From contig NZ_NDHW01000111.1 of NCBI RefSeq assembly GCF_002251945.1, positions 1 through 56,531 on the forward strand: a stretch of DNA of 56,531 bases, given 5' to 3'. A model generated the notes under the pieces. It did no database searches, was not told the origin of the DNA, and saw only the letters and a program-made list of their open reading frames with translations. Both the position numbers and the translations under genes were made by a program. Below, piece by piece: positions 37,038 through 45,258 of this stretch (positions are counted from its first letter, which is position 1; each line of letters opens with the position of its first letter). This DNA comes from Pseudanabaena sp. SR411. Its GTDB lineage: Bacteria; Cyanobacteriota; Cyanobacteriia; Pseudanabaenales; Pseudanabaenaceae.

Positions 37038-38411
37038 ATGTATCAATTTATGTCTAGTGCTGTAGCCGCGATCGCTTTTTTACTTGCTGCTAGCCCATCT
37101 CAACCAATTAAAGCCCAAACCCCACCGATCCGTGCTTACCAGACTAAAGCCACGGCGATCGCTAGAGATGCTCAAATACTAGACCAACAACAAAAGGCAA
37201 ATCCAAGTAGATTTGACCTCAAAAAATATCCGATTACAGACAGTAATGCTACCCATTGGCAAGAGTCCCTATGGGCGATCGGGGTTTTAGCTCTAGACAA
37301 AAGCTATGCTCTGCAAGCCCTCGAAAATGTTTTACAGATGACTACGGCGGCAAATCTCAGTGACCCGCAAAAGGGGATCATTGATATGGCGATGCAGGTA
37401 AGTTTAGAGCTATATACGCTTAAACCTGAGGTCTATGGCAAGCTGCAACCACATTTTTTACGCACAATTAATTCCAGCGACGATTCGCAATGGGTGGCGC
37501 TATCTTTAGCGGCGATCACTAAATCTGCAAATGCTGACCCGAACCAACTTGCAAAACTTAAACTCAAGGTGCAACAACGCTTTCCTAAATGGTCTCAAGA
37601 TTTACACCTACGAGCGACGCTGCAAAATCTGCCTAGTGATCGCCTCGTAGCCGACAAGCCAAAAACAATTCCCAATCTTACGGATTTACTAAAATGGCAA
37701 GTTGCGCCTCAGCAAGCCCATGTGTATGTTCTCTGTCGTCCTAATCGCGATGTTTTATGCCTAATGCTCATCAAGGATCGCAACGGTAAATTTTTAAAAC
37801 AGGGTCAGCAACTTTGGTCAGTGCCATTATTACTTCAGTCTGTTCGCAATCTGGACTGGTACTTTACAAATGGGCGCACCCCGCAGGGGCTGTATCGGAT
37901 GGAAGGAATTTCACGGCAACCTGACGATGAGTTTTTTCATGCCTATGGACAATTTTCGCTGGTGAATTTGTTTGTGCCTTTTGAGGATGGCGTGAATGCT
38001 TTTTTACCAAATCAAAAAGGTAAATTCACGGGTAATTTACAAGCCTATCAAGCTCTTTTACCCCCAACATGGCGAGATTATGCGCCAATTCAGCAAACCT
38101 TTTGGGCGGGGAATGTAGGGCGATCGCTATTTCGGATACATGGCAGTGGTGCAGCGATCGATTTTTTCCGTAATAAAGATAAAGTGGTCAACTCCAAAAA
38201 CTTTGACTGGAATGCCACCTTGGGATGTCTCTCAGCGATCGAAATTTACGATGATCGCGGCAGTTTGATCAAAGCTGACATGCCCAAAATTTTAAATGCT
38301 TTGAATACGGTTGGCAAAGGCAAAATCGAGGGCTATCTAATCGTTGTGGATGTTCCAAGTGTATCGAATGAGCCTGTCAGCGTCGCCGAAATTGCCAAAT
38401 ACCTCAACTAG
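37038..38411 (+). CDS. Exported protein with L,D-transpeptidase-like (YkuD-type) C-terminal region
   Basis: 457 aa. Signal peptide at 1-27 (AAIAFLLAASPSQPIKAQ). 30-210 is a helical region with no family I recognise. 225-457 resembles a YkuD catalytic fold: LFRIHGSG near residue 370 and, about 28 residues on, NATLGCLSAIEIYDD, reminiscent of the HG...(S/T)xGC(I/V)R Cys-His site that crosslinks peptidoglycan. The spacing is longer, and the residue after Cys is Leu, not Ile/Val-Arg, so activity is uncertain. It starts 17 nt after the tRNA terminator. Confidence 0.7.
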   Translation: MYQFMSSAVAAIAFLLAASPSQPIKAQTPPIRAYQTKATAIARDAQILDQQQKANPSRFDLKKYPITDSNATHWQESLWAIGVLALDKSYALQALENVLQMTTAANLSDPQKGIIDMAMQVSLELYTLKPEVYGKLQPHFLRTINSSDDSQWVALSLAAITKSANADPNQLAKLKLKVQQRFPKWSQDLHLRATLQNLPSDRLVADKPKTIPNLTDLLKWQVAPQQAHVYVLCRPNRDVLCLMLIKDRNGKFLKQGQQLWSVPLLLQSVRNLDWYFTNGRTPQGLYRMEGISRQPDDEFFHAYGQFSLVNLFVPFEDGVNAFLPNQKGKFTGNLQAYQALLPPTWRDYAPIQQTFWAGNVGRSLFRIHGSGAAIDFFRNKDKVVNSKNFDWNATLGCLSAIEIYDDRGSLIKADMPKILNALNTVGKGKIEGYLIVVDVPSVSNEPVSVAEIAKYLN

Positions 38412-38447
38412 AAAGTGCGGCGCATTGCACAACACTTCCTAGTTGAG
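38403..38447 (+). terminator. Imperfect hairpin overlapping the transpeptidase-like gene's stop
   Basis: 15-nt outer arms (one mismatch) around an imperfect GC-rich centre. It begins within the last codons of the transpeptidase-like gene. Confidence 0.6.
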
Positions 38448-38480
38448 ATTGTTGCAAAGCAACAGTTTCAAAAAAACACC

Positions 38481-38586
38481 TATAGCAATGCAAGTTTTGC
38501 TTAGGACATAAAACCCCAAAGATGAGTGGCAGCGCGAAGCGCCGCCACTCATCTTTTTTGTCCGAGCTATCTCTTGCGTTGCTATA
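38481..38586. repeat. MITE-like element, copy 3 (complete)
   Basis: 106 bp. Left rim 38481-38506 and right rim 38561-38586 are 26 nt each; outer ends TATAGCAATGCAAG and CTTGCGTTGCTATA are inverted repeats with one mismatch. Centre: stem 38518-38556 with loop GAA and one mismatch, flanked by AAAACCCC. The left rim is the exact reverse complement of 4506-4531. Confidence 0.85.
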
Positions 38587-38638
38587 CATACAAGTCTCTC
38601 TGTCTTCATTTCAAAGTATCTAAGCCCCCTTGTATAGC

Positions 38639-38748
38639 TATAGCCACCTGTATCAAGACAAATCAAAACCCAAATAATGTGAGGCGGAGCGAAGCGCCGC
38701 CTCACATTATTTGGGTTTTATGTCCTAACAAGAATAGCGACAGCTATA
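38639..38748. repeat. MITE-like element, copy 4 (complete)
   Basis: 110 bp. Starts TATAGCC and ends with a 26-nt right rim (38723-38748, TCCTAA to GCTATA). Centre: stem 38665-38719 with loop GAA and a single mismatch. It lies 52 bp after copy 3 in tandem. Apart from these two copies and the 38403 hairpin, 38412-38881 shows nothing I can call. Confidence 0.8.
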
Positions 38749-38881
38749 TCTTAGAGAATTGATAGACCACTAGTTTTAGCTTTTCATGAACCTGAAGTAA
38801 GTCAGCTCACTGGATTTGGGTTTTAACAGTGTGACGGTTCTTAAAAACTGACATAATTTAGCTTAGTTACTGACTAACTTT

Positions 38882-40096
38882 ATGAGCGATCGCCTGTCAA
38901 GCTACATCAATCAAACAACAGATAAAAATTCGGCAATCTCAAATCTATGCCATTCCTTAGAAGGCTGTGTATTGGTTGTAGATGACAACCCCACTAACTT
39001 GAGTGTGTTAGTGAATTTATTACGGGATGTGGGGCTGCGGGTCTTAGTAGCAACTGATGGCGAAAGCGCGATCGAACAAATTACATATATTAAGCCTGAT
39101 CTGATTTTGCTAGATGTGATGATGCCAGGCATTGATGGCTTTGAAACTTGCCAACGTCTCAAGGCAAATCCTGAAACTGTCAAGATTCCGATTATTTTTA
39201 TGACAGCCCTTTCGGAGACAGTTGACAAAGTGCGTGGCTTATCTTTAGGGGCTGTGGACTATGTGACTAAGCCCTTTGAACATGAAGAAGTATTAGTCAG
39301 GATTCGCACCCATTTAACGATCGCCAAACAACGTCAAACCATTGAGTCCCAAAATCTTGATTTACAAGCGGAAATTGCTGAACGCAAACGAGCCGAGGAG
39401 GCCCTAACTATTTTTCTCCATGCAGTTTCCCATGATTTACGAAATCCTGTGACGGGCTTGATGATGGTGTTAGATAATTTGGCGAAAACGGCAAGTAGTC
39501 CAGATGCGAATATTCTATTGTCCCGAACGACCTTGGAACGAATGCAACAAAGTGGCGATCGGCAATTAGCATTAATCAATTCATTGTTAGAGTCCCACGT
39601 GAATAATGTCCATGGGATTGTGATTCATCCGTATCCAATCGCCATTAAGGAGGTCATTCAAGCATCAATCAATGATCTTCAGCCACTGTTAGACAAAGAA
39701 GAAGCAGAAATTAATTTGCAAATCCACCCAAATCTACCGATCGCTCTAATTGATTCTGCTCATATCTATAGAGTTTTCCAAAATCTAATTGTCAATGCGA
39801 TTAAACATAATCCCCCTAATCTCAAACTCACAATTTCCGCAGAGGTGAGCGACGAAAAGATGATGCTTTGCACCGTTGCTGATAATGGCGTAGGCATGAC
39901 CAGCACTCAAAGCGAGAATTTATTTGAGCTTTATGCCCAGGGGAAAGACCACAGTAGACTCAATCGGCGATCGCTTAGTCTTGGCTTAGGGCTTTATATT
40001 TGTCGTCAGATTGTCCAAGCTCACGGCGGGGCGATCGGGGTGATTGGAGAACCAAATATTGGTTCTCAGTTTTGGTTTACGTTACCAATTGCTTAG
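38882..40096 (+). CDS. Response regulator-histidine kinase fusion (REC-HisKA-HATPase)
   Basis: 404 aa, cytosolic. Receiver at 28-150 with a complete acidic pocket (VLVVDDN), Asp78 in LILLDVMMPGIDG and KP in YVTKPFEH. A short coiled coil leads to HisKA with His184 in HAVSHDLRNP, then HATPase_c with N-box NLIVNAIKHN, DNGVGM and LGLGLYICRQIV. A kinase driven by its own N-terminal receiver usually acts as an intermediate in a phosphorelay. It has no sensor domain. Possible upstream partners include the two hybrid kinases here, but that is inference. Confidence 0.95.
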   Translation: MSDRLSSYINQTTDKNSAISNLCHSLEGCVLVVDDNPTNLSVLVNLLRDVGLRVLVATDGESAIEQITYIKPDLILLDVMMPGIDGFETCQRLKANPETVKIPIIFMTALSETVDKVRGLSLGAVDYVTKPFEHEEVLVRIRTHLTIAKQRQTIESQNLDLQAEIAERKRAEEALTIFLHAVSHDLRNPVTGLMMVLDNLAKTASSPDANILLSRTTLERMQQSGDRQLALINSLLESHVNNVHGIVIHPYPIAIKEVIQASINDLQPLLDKEEAEINLQIHPNLPIALIDSAHIYRVFQNLIVNAIKHNPPNLKLTISAEVSDEKMMLCTVADNGVGMTSTQSENLFELYAQGKDHSRLNRRSLSLGLGLYICRQIVQAHGGAIGVIGEPNIGSQFWFTLPIA

Positions 40097-40103
40097 TACT
40101 GTG

Positions 40104-40134
40104 GAAAAGAGCCGCGCTTAGCGCGGCTCTTTTC
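40104..40134. terminator. Bidirectional hairpin between convergent genes
   Basis: Perfect 14-bp arms around TTA, core AGCCGCGC and GCGCGGCT. It lies between the kinase end (40096) and the argJ end (40139). Confidence 0.8.
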
Positions 40135-40138
40135 GTTC

Positions 40139-41350
40139 CTATGTCGTGTACTCAGCGTTGATCTTGACGTAATCGTAGCTGAGGTCACAGCCCCATGCTG
40201 TGCCACGGCTATCACCATCACCGACACCGACATTGATGATTACAGTGTCATTTTTGAGATATTCACTAGCAGCATTGCGATCGTATTCCTGCGGCGAGCC
40301 ATCCTTCATCATCACAAAATCGCCCAGTTGAATATTCAATACATCTTGATTGAAGTCTACACCCGATCGCCCTGCGGCGGCGGCGATTCTGCCCCAGTTA
40401 GGATCGTTACCAAAAACTGCGGATTTGACAAGGGATGAACCAACAATGGTTTTGGCAATTTGACGAGCGGCGACGGTGCTAGATGCGCCAGTCACATTCA
40501 CCTCGATCATGCAGGTTGCGCCTTCACCATCACGGGCGATCGCCTTAGCCAAGCTCATACAAACTTCTTGCAACATCGCCTGTACCTGCTGTGCTGCATC
40601 AGAATTTTCATCCTCGATAGTTACGCCCGACTGTCCATTGCATAGCGCCAATACCATGTCATTGGTGCTGGTATCGCCATCAACGGTAACTTGGTTGAAG
40701 CTAGCATCAATGGAGCTTGATAGCATCTTTTGCCACAGCTTCGGTTCGACACCAGCATCGCATGTCACAAAACCTAGCATTGTCGCCATGTTGGGATGAA
40801 TCATCCCCGAACCTTTACAGATGCCGCCGATTCTCACGGGCTTGCCATCGATCGCAGTTTCTAGAGCAATACTTTTGGGCAAAGTGTCCGTGGTCATGAT
40901 CGATCGCGAGGCATCTTCACCACCATCGGGCGAAATCAGAGGGGCAATTTTGGCAATACCTGCACGCATTTTGTCCATCAGCAATTGCTTGCCGATGACA
41001 CCAGTAGAAGCCACTAAAACACCATCTTCCGTATTTAAAGCCTTCTGCACTAGTTCGGCACATTCCACCGCATTTTGCCAACCTTCTGCACCTGTACTAG
41101 CATTGGCTTGACCCGCATTACAGAGGATGGCGCTGACATGGCAACCCTTTGCCAATACTTCGCGGTTGAAGTCTACACAGGCGGCTCTGACGCAAGACTT
41201 GGTAAATACCCCTGCGGCGATCGCAGGGACATCTGATGCGATCAAAGTTAGGTCAGGAGCGCCCGATGGTTTCAGTCCTGCGGTGATTCCTGCGGCTTTA
41301 TAGCCCTTTGCTGCGGTCACGCCGCCTGCAATTACTTGCCAATTTGCCAT
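40139..41350 (-). CDS. argJ: Bifunctional glutamate N-acetyltransferase/ornithine acetyltransferase
   Basis: A 403-aa ArgJ. It transfers acetyl from N-acetylornithine to glutamate in the cyclic arginine pathway and may also use acetyl-CoA. The self-cleavage site is visible as Ala189-Thr190 in HPNMATMLGF: the Thr becomes the catalytic N-terminus of the beta chain. Also conserved are CNAGQANASTGAEG, VASTGVIGK, SFNQVTVDGDTSTND and the ending YVKINAEYTT. A hairpin separates it from the thioesterase gene. Confidence 0.97.
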   Translation of the reverse strand: MANWQVIAGGVTAAKGYKAAGITAGLKPSGAPDLTLIASDVPAIAAGVFTKSCVRAACVDFNREVLAKGCHVSAILCNAGQANASTGAEGWQNAVECAELVQKALNTEDGVLVASTGVIGKQLLMDKMRAGIAKIAPLISPDGGEDASRSIMTTDTLPKSIALETAIDGKPVRIGGICKGSGMIHPNMATMLGFVTCDAGVEPKLWQKMLSSSIDASFNQVTVDGDTSTNDMVLALCNGQSGVTIEDENSDAAQQVQAMLQEVCMSLAKAIARDGEGATCMIEVNVTGASSTVAARQIAKTIVGSSLVKSAVFGNDPNWGRIAAAAGRSGVDFNQDVLNIQLGDFVMMKDGSPQEYDRNAASEYLKNDTVIINVGVGDGDSRGTAWGCDLSYDYVKINAEYTT

Positions 41351-41380
41351 GATTTGATTGAGTTCCTCAGTTACTATGCA

Positions 41381-41407
41381 TTTGCATCTCGCGAAGCGAG
41401 ATGCAAA
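41381..41407 (-). terminator. Perfect hairpin downstream of the thioesterase gene
   Basis: 12-bp arms around GAA (GCATCTCGC and GCGAGATGC). It lies 3 nt beyond the thioesterase stop and before the argJ start. Confidence 0.65.
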
Positions 41408-41409
41408 AC

Positions 41410-41886
41410 TTAAATTCCCGTTAATTTGGCGATCGCCCCTTCCAATGAACTTGGTAGCGATCGCAACAACTTACGTTTTTCAAAATCTACAGGTACGAGG
41501 GTAACCACTGCTGTTACACATAGATCTGTTTCAGTACGAATTTGATATTCCCAGTTCAGGCGGACTTTATCGGGCGTAAGCTTAGTCATCACCAGCAAAT
41601 TATCGCCCATCCGCGCCGAGCGGTGATAGCGCAAAGACATTTCCACTACGGGCAGATCCACACCTGCGGAGACTAACTCTTCAAAGCTCATGCCGACGGT
41701 TCGCAAGCATTCTACTCGCGCCTCTTCCATCCAATTGATATAAGAGCCATGCCAAACTACACCCGAATAGTCGGTATGGTGAGGATAGACATGCACTGCA
41801 TAGTTAAACCAGCCTTCGTTATCAGAACTCGGTTCAAATTTAGTAATTGCGTTGGTTAAAGGATTAGAAGTAAGTTCAGCCGTCAT
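41410..41886 (-). CDS. Hotdog-fold acyl-CoA thioesterase (4HBT family)
   Basis: 158 aa. The catalytic segment HTDYSGVVWHGSYINWMEEAR (Asp in HTDYSG) near residues 36-56 places it in the 4-hydroxybenzoyl-CoA thioesterase/YbgC family. The later VDLPVVEMSLRYHRSARMGD block is typical. Cyanobacteria use one such enzyme in phylloquinone synthesis (DHNA-CoA hydrolase). This could be that enzyme or a general acyl-CoA thioesterase, and no men gene lies nearby. The first 20 residues are variable. Arrangement with argJ is probably incidental. Confidence 0.85.
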   Translation of the reverse strand: MTAELTSNPLTNAITKFEPSSDNEGWFNYAVHVYPHHTDYSGVVWHGSYINWMEEARVECLRTVGMSFEELVSAGVDLPVVEMSLRYHRSARMGDNLLVMTKLTPDKVRLNWEYQIRTETDLCVTAVVTLVPVDFEKRKLLRSLPSSLEGAIAKLTGI

Positions 41887-41915
41887 AATTTATACCCAAA
41901 ACAAATTCTAGTCAT

Positions 41916-41955
41916 GTCTTAAAGAACTTGTCCCGAAGGGACGCATTCTTAAGAC
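41916..41955. terminator. Bulged hairpin before the DUF3110 gene end
   Basis: The inner stem GTCCC-GAA-GGGAC and the outer CTTAA arms pair with bulges. It lies between the thioesterase start and the DUF3110 stop on the minus strand. Confidence 0.5.
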
Positions 41956-42339
41956 TTATAGTAAATTTTCTAAACGGCGACGCATCATTGCAATTACGGG
42001 ATCTTCTACCTCAATTTCATCTTCTGGTTCTGACAGATTTTGATCGTGATCGGCTGACCAATCAGTTTTATCAACATTTTTTTCAGGTGGAACTAACAAA
42101 GCGTCGGTTGGTACGATGTTTAAGTCATAGCCTGCTTCTTCGCAAAATTCTTCTAAATCTTTACTGTCAATGCTTTCTACTGTCGGCGACAAAAAATCCT
42201 GTGCTTCCAATAAACCTGCATAACGAATTGCATCATCCTCTTGCTCAAAGGCGACAATAATATTATTGCCCTCAATTTCTAGAGTATAAATACCTTCATT
42301 ATCGGTGTTAGCGTTAAACAGCAATACCCAAACTTGCAT
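41956..42339 (-). CDS. DUF3110 domain-containing protein
   Basis: A 127-aa protein of a family found in cyanobacteria and plastid-bearing eukaryotes. The N-terminal 90 residues (VWVLLFNANTDNEGIYTLEI, then FEQEDDAIRYAGLLEAQDF) match the DUF3110 pattern of an alpha-beta domain. The C-terminal 35 are acidic (EPEDEIEVEDP). Cytosolic, function unknown. Divergent from the WcaF-like gene. Confidence 0.85.
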   Translation of the reverse strand: MQVWVLLFNANTDNEGIYTLEIEGNNIIVAFEQEDDAIRYAGLLEAQDFLSPTVESIDSKDLEEFCEEAGYDLNIVPTDALLVPPEKNVDKTDWSADHDQNLSEPEDEIEVEDPVIAMMRRRLENLL

Positions 42340-42391
42340 ATCAAAAACTCGACCATTAGAAAAGCTCTAATATTGTATAACATGCCTACTG

Positions 42392-42442
42392 CAAGATTTT
42401 TGTTGAGAGTGTTGCTTTGCAACACTCTCAACAAAAATCTTG
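42392..42442. repeat. 51-bp perfect hairpin (GTGTTGC family) in a divergent spacer
   Basis: 24-bp arms around TTT, core GTGTTGC-TTT-GCAACAC. Both flanking genes (DUF3110, minus; WcaF-like, plus) point away, so it is not at any visible gene end. Confidence 0.8.
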
Positions 42443-42481
42443 GATTTTATTTAAGTACAAAGCGCAGTAAGGAGTTTAACT

Positions 42482-43027
42482 TTGCGTCTTGATCGCTATA
42501 CGACGGGTACATACACAACAGGGGCAAATATCCTTCAACAGTTGCTTTGGTACTTTGTGGGAGCGCCTTTATTGCGTAGTTATTTAATTCCTTTTTCAGT
42601 TTTAAAAGTTAACATTTTGCGCTGGTTTGGTGCAGAAATTGGGCAGGGTGTCCGCATTAAAACGGGAGTGCGGGTCAAATTCCCTTGGCGTTTAGTGATC
42701 AAAGATTTCGTTTGGATTGGTGAAGATGTTTGGCTCGATAATCTCGATTTGATTACGATCGAGAGCCATTGCTGCATTTCGCAGGGTGTTTATCTCTGTA
42801 CGGGTAATCACGACTGGCGCGATCGCGATTTTGCTTTACAGACTGCACCAATTTATATTGAGACAGGAAGCTGGATCGCGGCACGAGCGACGATTGCGGC
42901 GGGGGTGCGAGTCGGTCAGGGTGCGGTGTTGGGCTTAGGCAGTGTGGCAACGCGATCGCTAGAACCGATGACGATTTACAGTGGCAATCCTGCGATCGCC
43001 ATTAAGTTGCGTAAAATTAATCCTTAA
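42482..43027 (+). CDS. WcaF-like left-handed beta-helix acetyltransferase
   Basis: 181 aa, starting at TTG 42482 with AAGGAG upstream. Hexapeptide repeats (IGQGVRIKTGVRVKFPWRLV, ISQGVYLCTGNHDWRDRD, IAARATIAAGVRVGQGAVLG) build the beta-helix. The NHDWRD loop with catalytic His and the C-terminal YSGNPAIAIKLR are typical of WcaF/colanic acid-type O-acetyltransferases, which acetylate exopolysaccharide sugars. No glycosyltransferase cluster is nearby. Confidence 0.88.
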   Translation: MRLDRYTTGTYTTGANILQQLLWYFVGAPLLRSYLIPFSVLKVNILRWFGAEIGQGVRIKTGVRVKFPWRLVIKDFVWIGEDVWLDNLDLITIESHCCISQGVYLCTGNHDWRDRDFALQTAPIYIETGSWIAARATIAAGVRVGQGAVLGLGSVATRSLEPMTIYSGNPAIAIKLRKINP

Positions 43028-43030
43028 GGC

Positions 43031-43135
43031 TATAGCAATGCAAGAGTTGGATAGAACAAATCAAAACCCAAAATACAAGTAGCGCCGCTACTTGTATTTT
43101 GGGTTTATGTCCTAAGTAAACCTTTGGTTGCTATA
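43031..43135. repeat. MITE-like element, copy 5 (complete)
   Basis: 105 bp. The left rim starts TATAGCAATGCAAG (43031) and the right rim (43110-43135) runs from TCCTAAG to GCTATA. Centre: perfect stem 43064-43106, core GTAGCG-C-CGCTAC, without the GGCGGCGC core of other copies. It starts 4 nt after the WcaF-like stop. The rest of the spacer to 43286 shows nothing else. Confidence 0.85.
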
Positions 43136-43286
43136 TTTCAAGAATGAATAGGCAAACCATAAAAGTAACCATAAGTACTTATTCCCTATATCGAGATTAT
43201 AAATCGCTAAAAATCCTTCACTACTGTCTACATTTGTAGCAGGGTATAATCGTTTCCTATCTCAAATACAGCGATCGCAAATAATC

Positions 43287-44195
43287 ATGATTCCAGAATC
43301 GGGCGAAGGTTTTAAATCGGGCTTTGTAGCATTAGTAGGACGACCAAATGTCGGTAAGTCTACGCTGCTCAATGCCCTCATCGGTCAAAAGATTGCGATC
43401 ACTTCGCCTGTTGCCCAAACTACACGCAACCGTCTACGCGGGATTTTGACATTGCCTGAAGCCCAAATCGTCCTTGTCGATACTCCTGGAATTCATAAAC
43501 CCCACCATTTACTCGGTCAAACCATTGTCAAAAATGCGATCGGTGCGATCTCTTCAGTGGATATGACAGTTTTGCTGGTTGATGGCAGCGATCGCATGGG
43601 AACAGGCGATCGCTTTGTTGCCGAAACAATCTTACAGAGCAACGTTCCGACAATTTTGGGTATCAATAAAATCGATATTCTTAATGATGATTCGGGGGAT
43701 ACCTTTACTGGTTATGAGAGCTTTGCTGAGGAGCATGGTTGGCAAGTTGCTAAGTTCTCATCGGTCACGGGGGAAGGCTTAGAAGCCTTGCAGACAATGA
43801 TGTGCGAGCGCTTGCCCCTTGGTCCCTATTATTATCCACCTGATTTAGTCACCGATCAGCCTGAGCGGTTCATTATGGGTGAGCTAATTCGTGAGCAGAT
43901 TCTCCTGCTTACTCGCGAAGAGATTCCGCATTCTGTGGCGATCAGTATTGATCAAGTGGATGAACAGCCGAAAATCACAAGGGTAATGGCAACAATTCAT
44001 GTGGAACGAGATTCGCAAAAGGGAATTCTCATTGGCAAGAAGGGACAAATGCTGAAGGAGATTGGGACTCAGGCAAGATTGCAAATGCAGAAGATGATTA
44101 TGGGTTCTGTGCATTTGGAAATGTTTGTTAAGGTTCAACCCAAATGGCGATCGTCAAGGTTTCAGCTATCAGATCTGGGCTATCGCGTAGAATAA
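43287..44195 (+). CDS. era: GTPase Era
   Basis: A 302-aa Era GTPase, which binds 16S rRNA and aids 30S assembly. G1 GRPNVGKST (residues 17-25), G2 TTRNR, G3 DTPG in LVDTPGIHKPH, G4 NKID. The C-terminal KH domain has GILIGKKGQMLKEIGTQARL with the GxxG loop. Length and domain layout are standard. Its stop overlaps a hairpin shared with the convergent permease gene. Confidence 0.97.
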   Translation: MIPESGEGFKSGFVALVGRPNVGKSTLLNALIGQKIAITSPVAQTTRNRLRGILTLPEAQIVLVDTPGIHKPHHLLGQTIVKNAIGAISSVDMTVLLVDGSDRMGTGDRFVAETILQSNVPTILGINKIDILNDDSGDTFTGYESFAEEHGWQVAKFSSVTGEGLEALQTMMCERLPLGPYYYPPDLVTDQPERFIMGELIREQILLLTREEIPHSVAISIDQVDEQPKITRVMATIHVERDSQKGILIGKKGQMLKEIGTQARLQMQKMIMGSVHLEMFVKVQPKWRSSRFQLSDLGYRVE

Positions 44196-44231
44196 AAAGG
44201 AAAGAATTGCAAAGCAATTCTTTCCTTTTTA
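44193..44231. terminator. Bidirectional terminator between era and the permease gene
   Basis: 18-bp perfect arms around AAA. Flanking A and T tracts serve both strands. It includes the end of both convergent genes. Confidence 0.85.
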
Positions 44232-45152
44232 GAACTCATTGCCATAGTAAATTCTGACACCCCACATTGCGACTAAGAGAACTAGTAGCACGATATCGCG
44301 AAGAAAGAATTTGAGAGGATTCCAAACGACAACGTGAGTATTAGGAGTTGTAAAGCCTCGTACTTGCATAGCGCTTGCTGTCTGTGCGGCGCGGATGAAT
44401 AGATTGTCTATCAGTCGCTCTGCAAGGATTAGCCAAATTTGAGTAGTGCGCTTAAAACCCAGTCTTTTCCAATTAATTGAACGGGTTCGCATGGCTCGAC
44501 CAAGGTTTTGAACTTCTTCTAAAACTAAGGGTACAAAGCGTAGTGCAAGGGTCAGCGTCAGGACTATTTCAACAACAGGAACCTTGAGGAATTTTAATGG
44601 AGCAAAAATTGCGGCGATCGCGGCTGTAATTTCTTCGGGAGCCGTGACCAGCAAAAATAGAGTTGGTGCGTAGAGATAGGTGAAAATTAATGTGCAAACC
44701 CGCACACCTAAATCCAGAGATTTGCGGGTAATCGTAATGCTGCCAGCCTTCCAAACTACATAACTATAGGGTGTTGGTTGAGGAAGTTTGATCGTTAGTG
44801 ATGGCGTGTTTTGAGCTTGGCTAGCGGTGATATTTACGTCAGGGATGGGGCGACGAGGCTGGACAGTGACATTAAACCCATCAGGGGAAATGGTGGCGAT
44901 CGCTAAAGTCATAAAGGAAAGTAATAGCAAAATCCCCATTTGCTGTTTCCAAACTCGCAAGGGAATTTGTGAAGCTAAGGTTAGGATGATCAATAAAACG
45001 GCGATCGCCACGCGCCAAGGTTCATTAGCTTGAATGGGTGATAGTAAAAAAGTGAGGAGTCCAAACAGTTTGATGCGTGGATCGAGTCGATGTAACCATG
45101 TGATCGGCTGTTCGAGGTAAAGTCCAATAGGAAGCGATCGCAGTATATCCAC
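44229..45152 (-). CDS. CbiQ/EcfT-family ECF transporter transmembrane protein
   Basis: Started at GTG 45152 (VDILRSLPIGLYLEQPITWL); the frame opens at 45221 but the extra 23 residues look non-coding. About 307 aa with five or more membrane helices. HRLDPRIKLFGLL is the usual EcfT opening. Near the end, RAMRTRSINWKRLG and ASAMQVRGFT correspond to the two Ala-Arg-containing coupling motifs that grip the ATPases. A 70-residue insert near 120-155 is less usual. No S component or ATPase is adjacent; an orphan ECF-type ATPase lies at 12240. Confidence 0.85.
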   Translation of the reverse strand: MDILRSLPIGLYLEQPITWLHRLDPRIKLFGLLTFLLSPIQANEPWRVAIAVLLIILTLASQIPLRVWKQQMGILLLLSFMTLAIATISPDGFNVTVQPRRPIPDVNITASQAQNTPSLTIKLPQPTPYSYVVWKAGSITITRKSLDLGVRVCTLIFTYLYAPTLFLLVTAPEEITAAIAAIFAPLKFLKVPVVEIVLTLTLALRFVPLVLEEVQNLGRAMRTRSINWKRLGFKRTTQIWLILAERLIDNLFIRAAQTASAMQVRGFTTPNTHVVVWNPLKFFLRDIVLLVLLVAMWGVRIYYGNEF

Positions 45153-45221
45153 TATATTCTGATATTTTTCGGGGCTTGTATTCTTGCAGTTTCCAATATA
45201 CCAAAAACGCTGTAAAACCAA

Positions 45222-45258
45222 ATCGAAAGTTGCGGCGCTTTGCGCCGCAACTTTCGAT
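45222..45258 (-). terminator. Perfect hairpin after bolA
   Basis: 17-bp arms around TTT with the GGCGC-TTT-GCGCC core. It overlaps the last base of bolA and lies upstream of the permease gene on the same strand. Confidence 0.7.

Noticed and set aside
36910-37038. tRNA-Ala 3' end as a phage or element integration site
   Set aside because: No integrase is nearby, and no second copy of the tRNA 3' end is apparent in the window.
38404-38762. Three small ORFs in the 38.4-38.8 kb spacer
   Set aside because: They are read from both strands of the palindromic repeats and encode only mirror-image peptides of the stems.
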